A DNA stretch of 64,000 nucleotides, from positions 20,868,001 to 20,932,000 of the forward strand of contig JARKIP010000011.1 of assembly GCA_029990175.1 (NCBI GenBank). Direction: 5' to 3'. The position numbers were made by a program, and so were the translations under genes. Position 1 is the stretch's first letter. Each line of letters starts with the position of its first letter. The notes beneath the pieces are model-generated. The model had not been told where the DNA came from. It searched no databases and saw only the letters and a program-made list of their open reading frames with translations. Positions 34,600-45,742 of this stretch are shown piece after piece. This stretch comes from Petunia secreta. Taxonomy: Eukaryota; Streptophyta; Magnoliopsida; Solanales; Solanaceae.

Positions 34600-34891
34600 T
34601 GTGATTAATAAGAGGGGGAGATGAAAGTGGGTTGGGTTTTCTTTAGATATAGGGCGGGTTGTTTTAATCTGATGGGTTTGGGGCGGGTTAACTAAGAGAA
34701 TGAGTATTTGATTGGGGTGAGTTAAATTAAATAGCATGGACCAATTATAGTCAGTCACATAATTAGAGATGAAAGAAAAGAAAAAATATTTTAAGGCCGT
34801 TAGTGGGAAGGGCAAAGTTTTCAAAAAAACTAAGGATGAAGATAATTTTAAATCATTTTACATACGTTAAGGGCAATTTTGCTCTTTATCC
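34600..34891 (-). repeat. MULE-2 right terminal inverted repeat (approximate)
   Basis: This is the inverted partner of 22250-22500. On the minus strand it starts near GGATAAAGAGCAAAATTGCC, a form common for MULE ends. It is followed shortly by an 18-base G run at 34913-34930. Confidence 0.65.
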
Positions 34892-34912
34892 GTTTAAACA
34901 AAACTGAGGGGA

Positions 34913-34930
34913 GGGGGGGGGGGGGGGGGG
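34913..34930. repeat. 18-base G homopolymer
   Basis: A pure G run 22 bases outside the right end of MULE-2. Confidence 0.8.
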
Positions 34931-36374
34931 ATAACACCAACCGTGACTACATAGTGTCGACATTTTATAGTAAGGAAATATTCACTCATACTGCATGGCT
35001 GCACTGTGCCACACTGCCACTGCATGTCCTATCATGCTGCATTTCTAACAGATATGGAGAATCTGTTGTTGCATTACAATTACATTTGCTTCATCACATG
35101 TAATGAATCTCATTCGTCATTCTAACAGCATAAGTTTGGATCTATTCTTTTCACTTGAATAGGCAGCTCATAGTCATTATATGTTTTTTTTTTTAAAAAA
35201 AAAGGTTAATTGGCAGAGTGTTAATTATCAGAACTTTTCCCAAATGTTTAATTTGAACGCGCTCACAATTTCCTGTCCTTCTACCACTCCTATTAAGCTA
35301 GTGTTTGGATATAGATTTGGTTGAAACTTGAGAATTTGAGTTTTTAAATTTGAGTTGAAAAATAATTTTTGGTACTTGAAGTTGTGTTTGGACATAAAAT
35401 TTACTTGAAAAATAGTTGAAATTTTGTGGGTAAGATAAGAAAATTTTCCCAAAAACTCCCAAAAAGTGGCTTTTTGGTTTTTCAAAACTCTTTTTCAAAA
35501 CTTGACCAAAAATTGATCAAAAATTATGTCCAAACAAAATTTCTTCCAAAAATTGCTCCCAAATTTTTTGTCACTCCGGTCAGTATGCACATATTATGTA
35601 ATAAGATGCATGAAATATGCATAAATTATGCCAAAAATGACTAGTATTTTTTTTGTTTAAATGATATAACATTGTTCATACAACATAATTTTTTCAAAAA
35701 ATTAATTGAAAAATAATTCAAGTGCAGCATGTCCCTAAAAATTCGAGAGAATAAAATGTCAATTTTCTAATAGTGTATTTTCTATGACAATATTAATACT
35801 TATTTATGAAATCTAACAGTTTTTCTTAAACTATAATCCTCTTAATTTTTTCTTAAATATTATATACATGAAAAAGACAATTTGCATTACTTTTGATGTG
35901 GTTTACATATAATACATGAATTTTACTCTAAAAAGACATCAAGAATCAGAATCTAAAGCCAATATTTAGATTTGCTGACCCTTGTATTCTGCAGTCCCGC
36001 TCACTTTAGGATAAGGAAAAACAGTAATACGTTCTCTGATCACCATGTAGATGTAGAAGGTAATGATCACTAATTTCAACACTCATTTTAACAATAATTG
36101 ATAGGTTATCCACTCCATGAGTGAAAAATAGAGTAAGCTACTCCTATAACTTATAGTACTCCAGTATATAAGACTTGGGGGCCAGTTATTAAAAATTGAT
36201 TATGACGTGGGCAAGGCTTTAAGCCTTTAAATTTCTCTTCTGTTACTTAGAATAGAAAAGTATAAAAGCTAAGGAGCAACAACCAAATTGAAAAGAGACC
36301 GATTCAAAATTCAAAACAGAACCTATTTGACACACAATGTCGACATTTGTTAAAGTAAAATGAGAAAGGACTAA
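34931..36374. other. AT-rich spacer with a possible MITE at about 35300-35580
   Basis: No gene. GTGTTTGGATATAGATTTGG near 35300 and ATGTCCAAACAAAATTTC near 35528, with an internal TGTGTTTGGACATAAAATTT, suggest a GTTTGGA/TCCAAAC foldback MITE. Clean ends and a target duplication were not found. Confidence 0.35.
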
Positions 36375-37097
36375 GAGTGTGTTTGGTATGAGGAAAAATA
36401 GCCATTTTCCCTTGTTTGGTTGACATATATAATTAGGAAAATATTTTCCTAAAGTACTATTTTCTTCAAAATAGAGGAAAACATTTTCCCTTAAAAAAGT
36501 TAGGAAAATATTTTCCAAAAATACCAAAAAACACACGTCCAACATGTTCCCCAAAATCACAGATCATTTCTTTCTTTCCCCTCTCTCTCTACTTTCTCAC
36601 TCGATGTTATGCACTTACTGTGTACTTATTAGTTTTAGTACAAGTATTAGAAAAATAATTTTCTTTGTTTATATAGTTATAGTAGGGTGTTAAGTACATT
36701 CCATTAAAAAATTTAATGTCTCGGAGGCTAAGAATATAATTATCTTTTTTTGGGATTTATACCATCAAATTTTGAATTAGCCGAGCTTTGTAATAAATAT
36801 TGGACGAGTGAGAAACCAACAAAAATTAGGTATGTATTTACTATTCATAGAAGTACATATTCCAAGTATCATTAATTATATTTTGGGGGTGGGGTGGGTA
36901 TGAGGTTGGTAGGAAAAACATATGTAATTATTTTCTAGAAAATATTTTCTACTTTTAACCAAACACTAGAAAATATTTTCACTCACCGTACCGACCAATC
37001 ATGGGAAAACATTTTCTAGGAAAATATTTTCCAAGAAAACATTTTCTATGGACAAGGTTTTCCTTGGAAAATATTTTTCTTCATACCAAACACACCC
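36375..37097. mobile_element. Tourist-like MITE
   Basis: The ends are GAGTGTGTTTGGTATGAGG and the inverted CATACCAAACACACCC, with TAA on both sides (36372-36374 and 37098-37100). The interior repeats AAAATATTTTCC in both orientations. The 3-bp TAA duplication supports PIF/Harbinger affinity. Confidence 0.7.
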
Positions 37098-37100
37098 TAA

Positions 37101-38036
37101 TTATTGATATGCTACCCTCGTGCATGCAACTTACTCCTATATATACTTTTCATACACTACATTCAGGGGTCGTCTAGCATTTTATGTTAATTTAGAATTA
37201 AAAACGTACAAGCAAAATACTTAAACACATTTCTTTGAATCTATTTGGGTATCGACTAGTATACGGTACCTTAAGAAATAAAATAAAGCCACAGCTGGTT
37301 GTACGAATTATTCCTTACACATGCGTGCAGTGATGTTAGCTCTCTGTAATTGAGTCAGCTTCTTGATCTCAGGATTATAGTAATTTTTTTCACCATCTTC
37401 TTTGAAATAAAGCCTTTGCCATTCATTTCTTTCTGCAAAAAAGGAGTTGTAATGGTATATACGATGACTGTTTAATATGGCTTAAGAAGCATAATGTTCG
37501 GACTTCACACACTATGACATTGCAATAAAAGTTTAACTGGATTCGATATTTACACTAAGATTACACTGTGTTAGTTTACCATAATTAACTTACGTTATAA
37601 ATTCATGCAAGTATTTGTGTTAATTAACTGTAGTTTGATCATTAGAAGCTTTATTGCGTTAGTATAAACTTGAGTGTGGATAAAATTTGGTGTTACTTCC
37701 TTTCAACATTTGGTAGTGAATCCTACAACTGAGTTTGGAGGAAGTAAGGTATAAACAGATTTTACCCCTACCTCGTGAGATATAAAAGAGAATGTTCCAA
37801 TACTTCTAGAGCTCCTTAACCTAATTTTTGTGTTTTCTTTTCATTTTTTGGGGGAAATGCAGTGGTAGCTTGTCGAAAATGGCAACTGGACAGGAAAAAT
37901 ACAGCTTAGAGAAAATAACAACAAAAGAAGCGTGAGAAATAGATGTCCCAATTATTAATTACTAGTATATCGGAAAGAAAAATCATGTCAAGCATGTAAA
38001 GTTAACGCAAGTAGAACGAATGCATTAATTAAATTA
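37101..38036. other. AT-rich spacer
   Basis: No gene or repeat recognised. It ends at the TA target of the following Stowaway MITE. Confidence 0.4.
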
Positions 38037-38275
38037 CCCCCTCCGTTCCAAAATGGTTGTCATAGTTTCCTTATTAGTCCGTTCAAAAAAGAATGACACA
38101 ATTTTAAATTTGGAAATATTTTTGAGTTGAAACTACTATTTTACCCTTAATGAAATGTTTTATAGCCACATATTTATGTATGGCTTATTTTGGACCACAA
38201 GTTTCAAAAATCTTATCACATTTCTTAAACTCCGCTCCAAGTCAAACTATGACAATCATTTTGGAACGGATGGAG
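38037..38275. mobile_element. Stowaway-type MITE
   Basis: It starts CCCCCTCCGTTCCAAAATGG and ends with the inverted CATTTTGGAACGGATGGAG. TA flanks it at 38035-38036 and 38276-38277. It is 239 bp long. Confidence 0.85.
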
Positions 38276-38277
38276 TA

Positions 38278-39434
38278 TTAAACACTCATTGAAAGTACTA
38301 ACACTTTGGGAGGTTTACACAAATACCCATCAAAATTAAAATATGTACTCACCTCTGCCCATAAGTTTCATATTTACAAGCTCCACCCATAAATTATTTA
38401 CAGTCCCACCCATCTAAATTTGTATAATATTATTTATGCAGTATACCTTAAATGTATACCCCATAAGGTATAACAAAGGTATACAGTAATAAATTGGTAG
38501 GTTGGATAAATACTTTTAATTTCATGGATAGTGTAATTTTTAATAGGTATGACTTGTAAATACTTTGAATTTCATGTATATATACTATAAAAAAAAAAAA
38601 CCCTAACATTTTCGTCCCTAACAATAAAAAAGTTGGGACATGATAGTTGCTCTTGATTTTTTGTTTTGATTTCGATATAAATTGTTCCATCCGGTGAAAA
38701 ATAAAATTTGAACTTTTTATAAAAACTGTTATAAACAATTACTATTGAAAATCGATATATTCAAAATATTTTTGAAACAGTTGTAGAAGAAAATGTTACT
38801 TATTTAATTTGACTTTTAAGAGTTTTATTTATAGTATGCTATAAAATACACAAATTGAATATTTTATTTTATCTAGGACTCTGTTTCTCTCCCCGTCTCT
38901 TTTTCATTGATGTATTCGCCACTAATTTTAGTCAAACCAGTTGGTTTCCAAATGTAGGAAAAAAGTAACAATAAAGAAGTTGGGACTTTTTATTCGTTTC
39001 TGTTTTCTTCTCTTTAGCTCCCGTTTGAACATGATTTGGGATTTGAGATTTGGAAGAAAATTGAAATTTTGTTTGGACATGCATTTTATTTGGAACAAAA
39101 TTTGAAGTTTGTGAGGGGATTTCCCAAAAAATCCCAAAAACTAGGTTCAAAAATCTCCAAAAAATACGCCAAAAACACCCCAAAAACTATAAACAAACGC
39201 TAGCTTAGATTCTGCGAAGTGTCATTGTCAAACACTAAAAGAAAAAGAAGAAGAAATCAAATTAGCTGACTTGTTATTTAAAATAAAATGTAAGAGAAAC
39301 AGACAGAAGAAATGCCTGCAAGTTATTCATTTTGATGTGACTTAGGCACTTACCATAACTTAATCAATCCTTTAAGTAGAATAAATCAAAAAAAACTCTT
39401 TTAAAATTATTAACCACTTCCTTTGTTAAGGTCC
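38278..39434. other. AT-rich spacer with a possible small MITE at about 38995-39205
   Basis: No gene. AGCTCCCGTTTGAACATG near 39018 and ATAAACAAACGCTAGCTTA near 39189 could be the ends of a foldback element with internal TTTGGGATTTG/AAAATCCC matches. Limits and target duplication are uncertain. Confidence 0.3.
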
Positions 39435-39437
39435 TTA

Positions 39438-39870
39438 GTGCTCGTTTGGTTCGGATACAAATTATGCAGATATTAGTTATGCAAGTATTATATCTTGATT
39501 AATGAATGATTTGTTGTATTAAAATATTAGTATACATTTCATAATTTAAATTATATTTTAATATTTTAGTATTCAATAGACATTTGTTTACTACTGAATA
39601 ATAATGTAAAGAGATGTGAGGGTATATTTGTCTTCTCATAAATTAATACCCGCATTATCATTCCGTTGTCTATGCCGCATAAAATAATACATAGATTCAC
39701 ACATTAATTTATGCGGGTATTAAGTAGTGCAAGTTTGTAATTTCAAATCAAACGTTGTATTATTAGTACAGATTTTTATACATTGTTACAAAACAAAGCA
39801 AACGCTGCGTTATATTACGATGGATTTAGTGCATGTATTAATTCTTTTGTGCGCCTAACCAAACGAGCAC
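39438..39870. mobile_element. Tourist-like MITE
   Basis: The ends are GTGCTCGTTTGGTTCGG and the inverted CTAACCAAACGAGCAC, with TTA on both sides (39435-39437 and 39871-39873). The body has ATGCGGGTATTA-like repeats related to the MITE at 13265-13797. Confidence 0.75.
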
Positions 39871-40922
39871 TTAAGAAATATTCTCTTTTTTATCCTTTGT
39901 TAATTAGGACCACACATACATTATAAAATACAATTAATAGTAAATCCTGGTTAATGCATCCAAAAGTGATACTGTTCGATATAGTAAGAGAAAAGACGCC
40001 ACCACCTGTATTTGCAAAAGTACAATGTCTATGAATAGGAAAAGAATTAATTAATGTCAAAAAGGTTAAAAAGAATATTTATCCAACAAAAGATCATCAC
40101 TTCATCTTCGAAATTTGCTTTTGTTTGAAAAATTCTCTCCGTAACATTCTGCACCTTTTCTCTGAGTAAATTTCATAGATAGTCATCCAACTTTCATGTT
40201 TGCTATCTAAAGATCATTATTCTTTTATATGTTACCCAAAAGTCATTCAATTTTTATTTAAGTTACACAAAAATAATTTTGTCCGAAATTAACTAATATT
40301 CGCCTAAAAATGATATCACTAGAGTACATAATTTTGATTAAATAGGATTAATGTATTAAACTCCTTACTTGACCCATATTAAGAATCTGACCCAGTTGCC
40401 CAAAGCTCTTACAAATTTTACACCCTCAAATTACTGGGTTTAGCTTCTTTTTTTTTTTGTTCTTTTTTTGTTTTTCTGATTATTAATTTAACTGTCTACG
40501 TAATTAGTATAGTTATTTTATATTTCTTTTTTGGTACTATCCTACTCATTAATAATAAATTATCAAATAGAAGGTTGCAGCCAGAACAACTTCTAATCAT
40601 AACTTTTCATAACAGTGAAATCATTAACATTTTAATATTTCATAACAAAGTTGGGAATCACAAATACATATTATGTGTCATTGAAATGTTTAACACAAAA
40701 ATATAAAAACACTATTTATGAGTTTCTACTCCCTGCTAATACTAGTTTGCTTTGGGTATATTCTATTCAGCATATAGGCGGGTCTTATGTATTATTAAGG
40801 TTCAAGTCCGATTTAGAGGTGAGTTTATTTTTCTTATGGACTAGTGATTTAATCTAATTTAATTAAGTAAATTTTTTATTTTAACTTTCACATCACTTTT
40901 CAGGCGTATATTAAGTTGATTT

Positions 40923-41673
40923 TGTTGGGAAGAAACCAAGCAATCCACAATATTGCACGACGAGGTAAAGAGGAAGAATACCCAAGTCAAAATACTTCCC
41001 ACACTATTTGAATAAGAGGAGCAAACCAATCCAAGCACAAATGAAATATGGGGCAGCCACCAACAACAATAATAGCAAGTAAAGTAATCAAACACACGAG
41101 ACACCAGATTTACGTGGAAAACCCCTTCAATGTGAAGAGGTAAAAAACCACGAGACCAAAGTCCACCAAAGCTCCACTAATCAACAACAAGAGTTACAAA
41201 TGTTCTCCAAATTGGCCACAAACAAAGTGCCAAACAATGAGCAACAATAGATAAAAGATAGCACCAAAACTAGGGAACAAAAGGAGAGAAATCACCCAAA
41301 TTCAGCTACTGTTTGTGGACCAGAAACAGAAGCTACAGATAGCAAAATCCAATCTCCACCGTCCAGATCAAAGAACAGGATGTTGAGAACCCCCAGTTCA
41401 AATTTCAGCACGATCCAATAGTTAACGAGTTGGGAAACGCAATTTGAAGCGGACTGCCTGAAGCTGAATTTTCTGGAGCAAAAGAACTAAGCTTTTCTTT
41501 TCTCAAACCTCTAAAAACGGCTGCTCTCTTTCTTTTTCTCTCTTGTCTAATTTCAGACCTAAAAAAGGTCTTATTTATATGTCTTGACATAGTGGGCTAT
41601 TTAGGTAAAAGTGGGCTTGGTCCAAAAGGTGCTTTTTATCCACATAGGAAGGGAAATCCCAATAACCCCAACA
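40923..41673 (-). repeat. 3' LTR of the copia element
   Basis: 751 bp, plus-strand ends TGTTGGGAAG and CCCCAACA. It appears identical to 45743-46493 and is preceded by the target duplication GATTT (40918-40922). Confidence 0.95.
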
Positions 41674-41688
41674 ATTCTCCCCCTCCCG
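41674..41688 (-). other. Polypurine tract of the copia element
   Basis: The minus strand reads GGGAGGGGGAGAAT directly before the 3' LTR. It is where plus-strand DNA synthesis would be primed. The pol stop codon lies just next to it. Confidence 0.85.
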
Positions 41689-41689
41689 A

Positions 41690-43378
41690 CTATGTGGAGG
41701 AGACCGCCATCCCGGCGATCAAACAACATTCTTCAAACTTTCCTCTTGGCAAAGGTTTAGTAAGCATGTCTGAACCATTGTCATTAGTGTGGATCTTCTC
41801 AAGTGAAAGGAGTTTAGCATCCAACACATCCCGAATCCAATGGTACCTCACATCAATATGCTTCGACCTACCATGGAATGTAGAATTCTTGCCAAGATGA
41901 ATAGCACTCTGACTGTCACAATAAAGCACATATTTCTTCTGAGCAAAGCCAATTTCCTTCAAAAATCGCTTCATCCAAAGCAACTCTTTACAGCCTTCAA
42001 CAGCAGCAATAAGCTCGGCTTCTGTAGTAGATAGAGCAACACATTTCTGCAACCTAGATTGCCAAGACACAGCTCCCCCTGCATAAGTAATCAAGTAGCC
42101 AGAAGTAGACTTACGAGTATCAATATCACCAGCCATGTCCGAATCAGTGTAACCACAAAGAACAGATTTTCCTGTACCAAAACACAAACTCTGACTAGTA
42201 GTGCCACAAAGATATCTCATTATCCACTTCACTGCATTCCAATGCTCTCTTCCTGGATTAGAAAGATAACGGCTAACAATACCAACAGCATGAGCAATAT
42301 CAGGTCTCGTGCAAATCATTGCATACATCAAACTGCCAACGGCTGAAGCATAAGGAACTTTCTTCATATCTTCCTTCTCAGCAACACTGGAAGGACACTG
42401 CTCTCTGCTCAACTTGAAGTGCATAGCTAACGGTGTACTGACGGCCTTTGCTTTATCCATGCTGAATCTGCGAAGTACCTTCTGAATGTACTTCTCCCGT
42501 GATAACCACAATTTCTTGGCCTCTCTGTCACGGATAATCTGAATGCCAAGAATCTGCTTCGCTGGTCCTAAGTCTTTCATGGCAAAAGACATGTTCAACT
42601 CTTGCTTCAACTTCTGAATCCTGCAAGCATTTTGACCAACAACAAGCATGTCATCAACATAAAGCAATAAAATAATAAAGTCATTATCAGAGAATTTTTG
42701 CACAAAAACACAATGGTCTGAAGAAGTCTTCTTGAAACCCTGCTGCTGCATGAAAGACCCAAACTTCCTGTACCACTGCCTGGGAGCTTGCTTCAAGCCA
42801 TACAAGCTCTTCTTCAATCTGCAAACATAATTCTCTTTACCCTTGACTTCAAAGCCTTCAGGCTGCTCCATATAAATTTCTTCATCTAAATCACCATGGA
42901 GAAAAGCAGTTTTAACATCCATTTGCTCAACCTCTAAATCTAGACTTGCAGCTAAGCCTAGAACAACACGAATGGAAGACATCTTCACAACATGAGCAAA
43001 TATCTCACTAAAATCAACTCCCTTTTTCTGTTTAAAGCCCTTGACGACCAGTCTAGCCTTGTACTGTGGAACTGGGTTACCATCTTCATGTTTCACCCTG
43101 AAAACCCACCTGTTTTTCAAAGCTTTTCTGTCTTTAGGAAGCTTAACCAAATCAAAGGTATGATTATCATGCAAGGAATTCATCTCATCTTGCATAGCAT
43201 CTAACCATTTTTCTTTTTCTTCACTTTCCATGGCCTCTTCAAAACATTCAGGTTCTCCCCCGTCAGTCAATAGTACCCACTCACCGGGAGGATATCGAGA
43301 TGAAGGTACACTCACTCTGGAAGATCTTCTGAGTGAACTCTCTGGAGCATCAACAGTGATTGGTTGCTGGCCAACCAC
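41690..43378 (-). CDS. copia reverse transcriptase and RNase H (pol, second part)
   Basis: 562 codons in the same phase as the protease-integrase part; the first codons after the amber lie upstream of the listed start. Reverse transcriptase: KNRWVFRVKHEDG, VEQMDVKTAFLHGDL, SLYGLKQAPRQWY and the catalytic LLLYVDDMLVVG. RNase H: GYTDSDMAGD, STTEAELIAAVEG and LYCDSQSAIHLGKN, ending HTNDNGSDMLTKPLPR. It is complete to its natural stop beside the polypurine tract. It would copy the element RNA into DNA in the cytoplasmic particle. Confidence 0.92.
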   Translation of the reverse strand: MVGQQPITVDAPESSLRRSSRVSVPSSRYPPGEWVLLTDGGEPECFEEAMESEEKEKWLDAMQDEMNSLHDNHTFDLVKLPKDRKALKNRWVFRVKHEDGNPVPQYKARLVVKGFKQKKGVDFSEIFAHVVKMSSIRVVLGLAASLDLEVEQMDVKTAFLHGDLDEEIYMEQPEGFEVKGKENYVCRLKKSLYGLKQAPRQWYRKFGSFMQQQGFKKTSSDHCVFVQKFSDNDFIILLLYVDDMLVVGQNACRIQKLKQELNMSFAMKDLGPAKQILGIQIIRDREAKKLWLSREKYIQKVLRRFSMDKAKAVSTPLAMHFKLSREQCPSSVAEKEDMKKVPYASAVGSLMYAMICTRPDIAHAVGIVSRYLSNPGREHWNAVKWIMRYLCGTTSQSLCFGTGKSVLCGYTDSDMAGDIDTRKSTSGYLITYAGGAVSWQSRLQKCVALSTTEAELIAAVEGCKELLWMKRFLKEIGFAQKKYVLYCDSQSAIHLGKNSTFHGRSKHIDVRYHWIRDVLDAKLLSLEKIHTNDNGSDMLTKPLPRGKFEECCLIAGMAVSST

Positions 43379-43426
43379 ATTATCATCAACTGGAGCATCA
43401 GTAATTTCATCAACCTGCTGGCCATT

Positions 43427-44935
43427 CTAAACATGATCATCAACATGGTCATCAACCTGAATTTCAATATTTTCTTCAGGTGCAACAGTCACAGGAACTG
43501 GATCAAGATCAACTAAGCTCTCACTACTCTGAGAATCAACTTTCTCAGCCTTGTCAAAATCTTCAATTGTTTGGTCTTCAAAGAACACAACATCACGGCT
43601 TCTTACAAGTTTCTTCTCCACTGGATCATAGAAACGATAGCCGAATTCATCCTGACCATAACCAATGAAGATACACTGCCTAGTTTTAATATCCAGCTTT
43701 GACCTTTCATCTTTAGGAACATGCACAAAAGCTCTACAGCCAAAGACTCTCAAATGATCATAAGAAACATTCTTACCAAACCAAACTCTGTCAGGGACAT
43801 CACCATCCAAAGCAACAGTAGGAGACAAATTGATAACATAAGCCGCAGTATTAAGTGCTTCTGCCCAAAAGGAATCTGGCAGCTTAGCCTCTGAAAGCAA
43901 ACATCTAACCCTCTCAACAAGTGTTCTGTTCATCCTCTCTGCTAAACCATTTAGCTGAGGAGTCTTAGGAGGAGTCTTCTGATGCCGAATACCCTGCGCT
44001 CTACAATAGTTATCAAAAGGACCAATATATTCACCACCATTGTCAGTGCGGATGCATTTCAATTTCTTCCCTGTCTGTCTCTCAACCAAGGCCTGAAAAT
44101 CCTTGAACACATCAAGTACCTGATCCTTGGTCTTCAAAGGAAATACCCAGAGCTTGCGAGAATGATCATCAATAAAAGTCACAAAATAAAGTGCACCACC
44201 TTTAGATCTTTCTTTAAAAGGACCACACAAATCAGAATGTACCAACTCCAGCAAATCAGGTTTTCTTGAAGGCGGATGACTCTGAAAAGAAACCCTTTTC
44301 TGTTTACCGGCTAAGCAATGAACACATTTCTTCAATTTTGCTTGCTTTACACCCGAAAGCAAACTCTTCTTAGCCAAACAATCAATCCCTTTCTCACTCA
44401 TATGACTCAGCCTTCTATGCCATAACTCTGATGAAGCATCACTCTCCACCACATTTACTGAGTCACTAGAAATGGAACCCTGCATAGAATACAAGTTACT
44501 AGACTTGTTACCTCGAGCCACGATCAAAGAACCTTTGGTCAGCTTCCACTGGCCATTACAAAATGTGCTACAATAGCCATCATCATCAAGCTTTCCTGCA
44601 GAAATCAAATTCAGGCGGATATCTGGAACATGTTTGACATTTTTAAGAACTAACCTCGAACCATTGTTAGTTTCCAAACAAACAGTACCAATGCCAATAA
44701 CCTCAGTTTCACCATCATTACCCATTTTCAATACCCAAAAATTACCAGGAGTATAAGAAGAAAAGAACTCTTTCTTCGGCGTGACGTGATAAGAGGCACC
44801 TGTATCCACCACCCAGCTAGTCTCATGGCAAACAAAATTAATGACATCTTCATCATCACACGCAAAAAGAAGATCAGCTTTGACAACAGTAGCAACACGA
44901 TTATCATCGTCGCCCTCTTTCTTTTGTTGTCTCAA
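43427..44935 (-). CDS. copia protease and integrase (pol, first part)
   Basis: This open frame of 502 codons continues from the gag knuckle. Protease: WVVDTGASYHVTP, active Asp at residue 44. The integrase zinc-binding region has LWHRRLSHMSEKG and KCVHCLAGKQ. The catalytic triad is seen in LVHSDLCGP, CIRTDNGGEYIG and GLAERMNRTLVE. The C-terminal region includes VFGCRAFVHVPKDERSKLD and IFIGYG. The protein would process Gag-Pol and insert the cDNA. The frame ends at a TAG (43429-43427) that interrupts the polyprotein. The downstream RT frame is in the same phase, so this is a nonsense change and not a natural end. Confidence 0.9.
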   Translation of the reverse strand: MRQQKKEGDDDNRVATVVKADLLFACDDEDVINFVCHETSWVVDTGASYHVTPKKEFFSSYTPGNFWVLKMGNDGETEVIGIGTVCLETNNGSRLVLKNVKHVPDIRLNLISAGKLDDDGYCSTFCNGQWKLTKGSLIVARGNKSSNLYSMQGSISSDSVNVVESDASSELWHRRLSHMSEKGIDCLAKKSLLSGVKQAKLKKCVHCLAGKQKRVSFQSHPPSRKPDLLELVHSDLCGPFKERSKGGALYFVTFIDDHSRKLWVFPLKTKDQVLDVFKDFQALVERQTGKKLKCIRTDNGGEYIGPFDNYCRAQGIRHQKTPPKTPQLNGLAERMNRTLVERVRCLLSEAKLPDSFWAEALNTAAYVINLSPTVALDGDVPDRVWFGKNVSYDHLRVFGCRAFVHVPKDERSKLDIKTRQCIFIGYGQDEFGYRFYDPVEKKLVRSRDVVFFEDQTIEDFDKAEKVDSQSSESLVDLDPVPVTVAPEENIEIQVDDHVDDHV

Positions 44936-45692
44936 TTCTTTCTTATATTTAAAACAAAACTTCTTAATATGCCCTCGAATGCCACAATGATCGCATGTAA
45001 GATTTTTATACCTGGACCTCGACTTGCTTCTACTTTTATCTCTGTTGTTCTGACCTCTGGACTTGTTTCTCCCCTATCTTCAGTAACCAAAACATCGGAG
45101 TGTGAAGCTGAAGAAGATGAGCCTTGAGATTTTCTTCTCATTTCTTCATTTAAAACACCACTCTTAGCATATTCCATAGTTACAACACCACTGGGAGCAG
45201 AATTAGTCAATGAAACCCGAAGAGTTTCCCACGAGTCAGGAAGAGTATTCAAAAGCCAAAGTCCCTGAATTTCTTCATCAAATCTCACACCCATACCGGA
45301 CAACTGGTCAAGGACACCCTGAAAATCATTAATATGATCAGAAATAGGTCTGCCCTCTTTATATCTAATATTCATCAATTGATTCAGCAGGAACAACTTA
45401 TTATTGCCAGTTTTAGAAGCATAAAGTGTCTCGAGCTTCTCCCAGAAACTTCTAGCATGTGTCTCATCACAATATGATTACGAACATTGTCTTCAACCCA
45501 TTGTCTAATATAACCACAAACCTGTAAGTGCTCAAATTCCCAATCCTCATCTGACATAGACTCGGGTTTATTAGAAGCGAACACAGGTAAATGCATTTTC
45601 TTGACAAATAGAAGATCTTTCATCTTGCCTTTCCAAATATGGTAATTACTGCCATTTAAACAAACCATCTTGCTCATATTTGCCTCCATCAT
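44936..45692 (-). pseudogene. copia gag, two single-base frameshifts
   Basis: The start at 45692 gives MMEANMSKMVCLNGSNYHIW, a typical copia gag opening. After NVRNHIV the frame slips by one base near 45466, and the next frame carries FLLNQLMNIRYKEGRPISDH and LWLLNTLPDSWETLR. A second slip near 45080, in a G run, moves to the frame with a zinc knuckle CDHCGIRGHIKKFC that joins pol in frame at 44935. Both changes fit loss of one base. Gag forms the particle and binds RNA through the knuckle. Confidence 0.85.
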
Positions 45693-45727
45693 TCAAATAG
45701 ATAAACCACAATCAAATAGAACCAAAA

Positions 45728-45739
45728 GCTCCGATACCA
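45728..45739 (-). other. Primer-binding site, initiator tRNA-Met
   Basis: The minus strand reads TGGTATCGGAGC three bases after the LTR. Except for one G in place of A, this is the standard copia primer site complementary to initiator tRNA-Met. Confidence 0.85.
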
Positions 45740-45742
45740 ATA

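Larger units (their letters stand above)
22250..34891 (-). mobile_element. MULE-2: older Mutator-like element split by a gypsy insertion
   Basis: The sequence at about 22255-22500 and the inverted sequence at about 34600-34885 match over more than 200 bp (shared TTAGTTAACCC, CCCATCAGATTAAAACAACCC, CTTTTCTTTCAT), forming long terminal inverted repeats. Between them lie a degenerate mudrA gene on the minus strand and a convergent GRF-type gene on the plus strand. Without the 6.76-kb retrotransposon at 26511-33269 the element would be about 5.9 kb, close to MULE-1. The outermost ends are eroded and I could not find a matching 9-bp target duplication, so the limits are approximate. Confidence 0.8.

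Noticed and set aside
22200..34910. A 9-bp target duplication for MULE-2
   Set aside because: I compared the flanks near 22250 and 34891 and found no convincing match. The left end is eroded.
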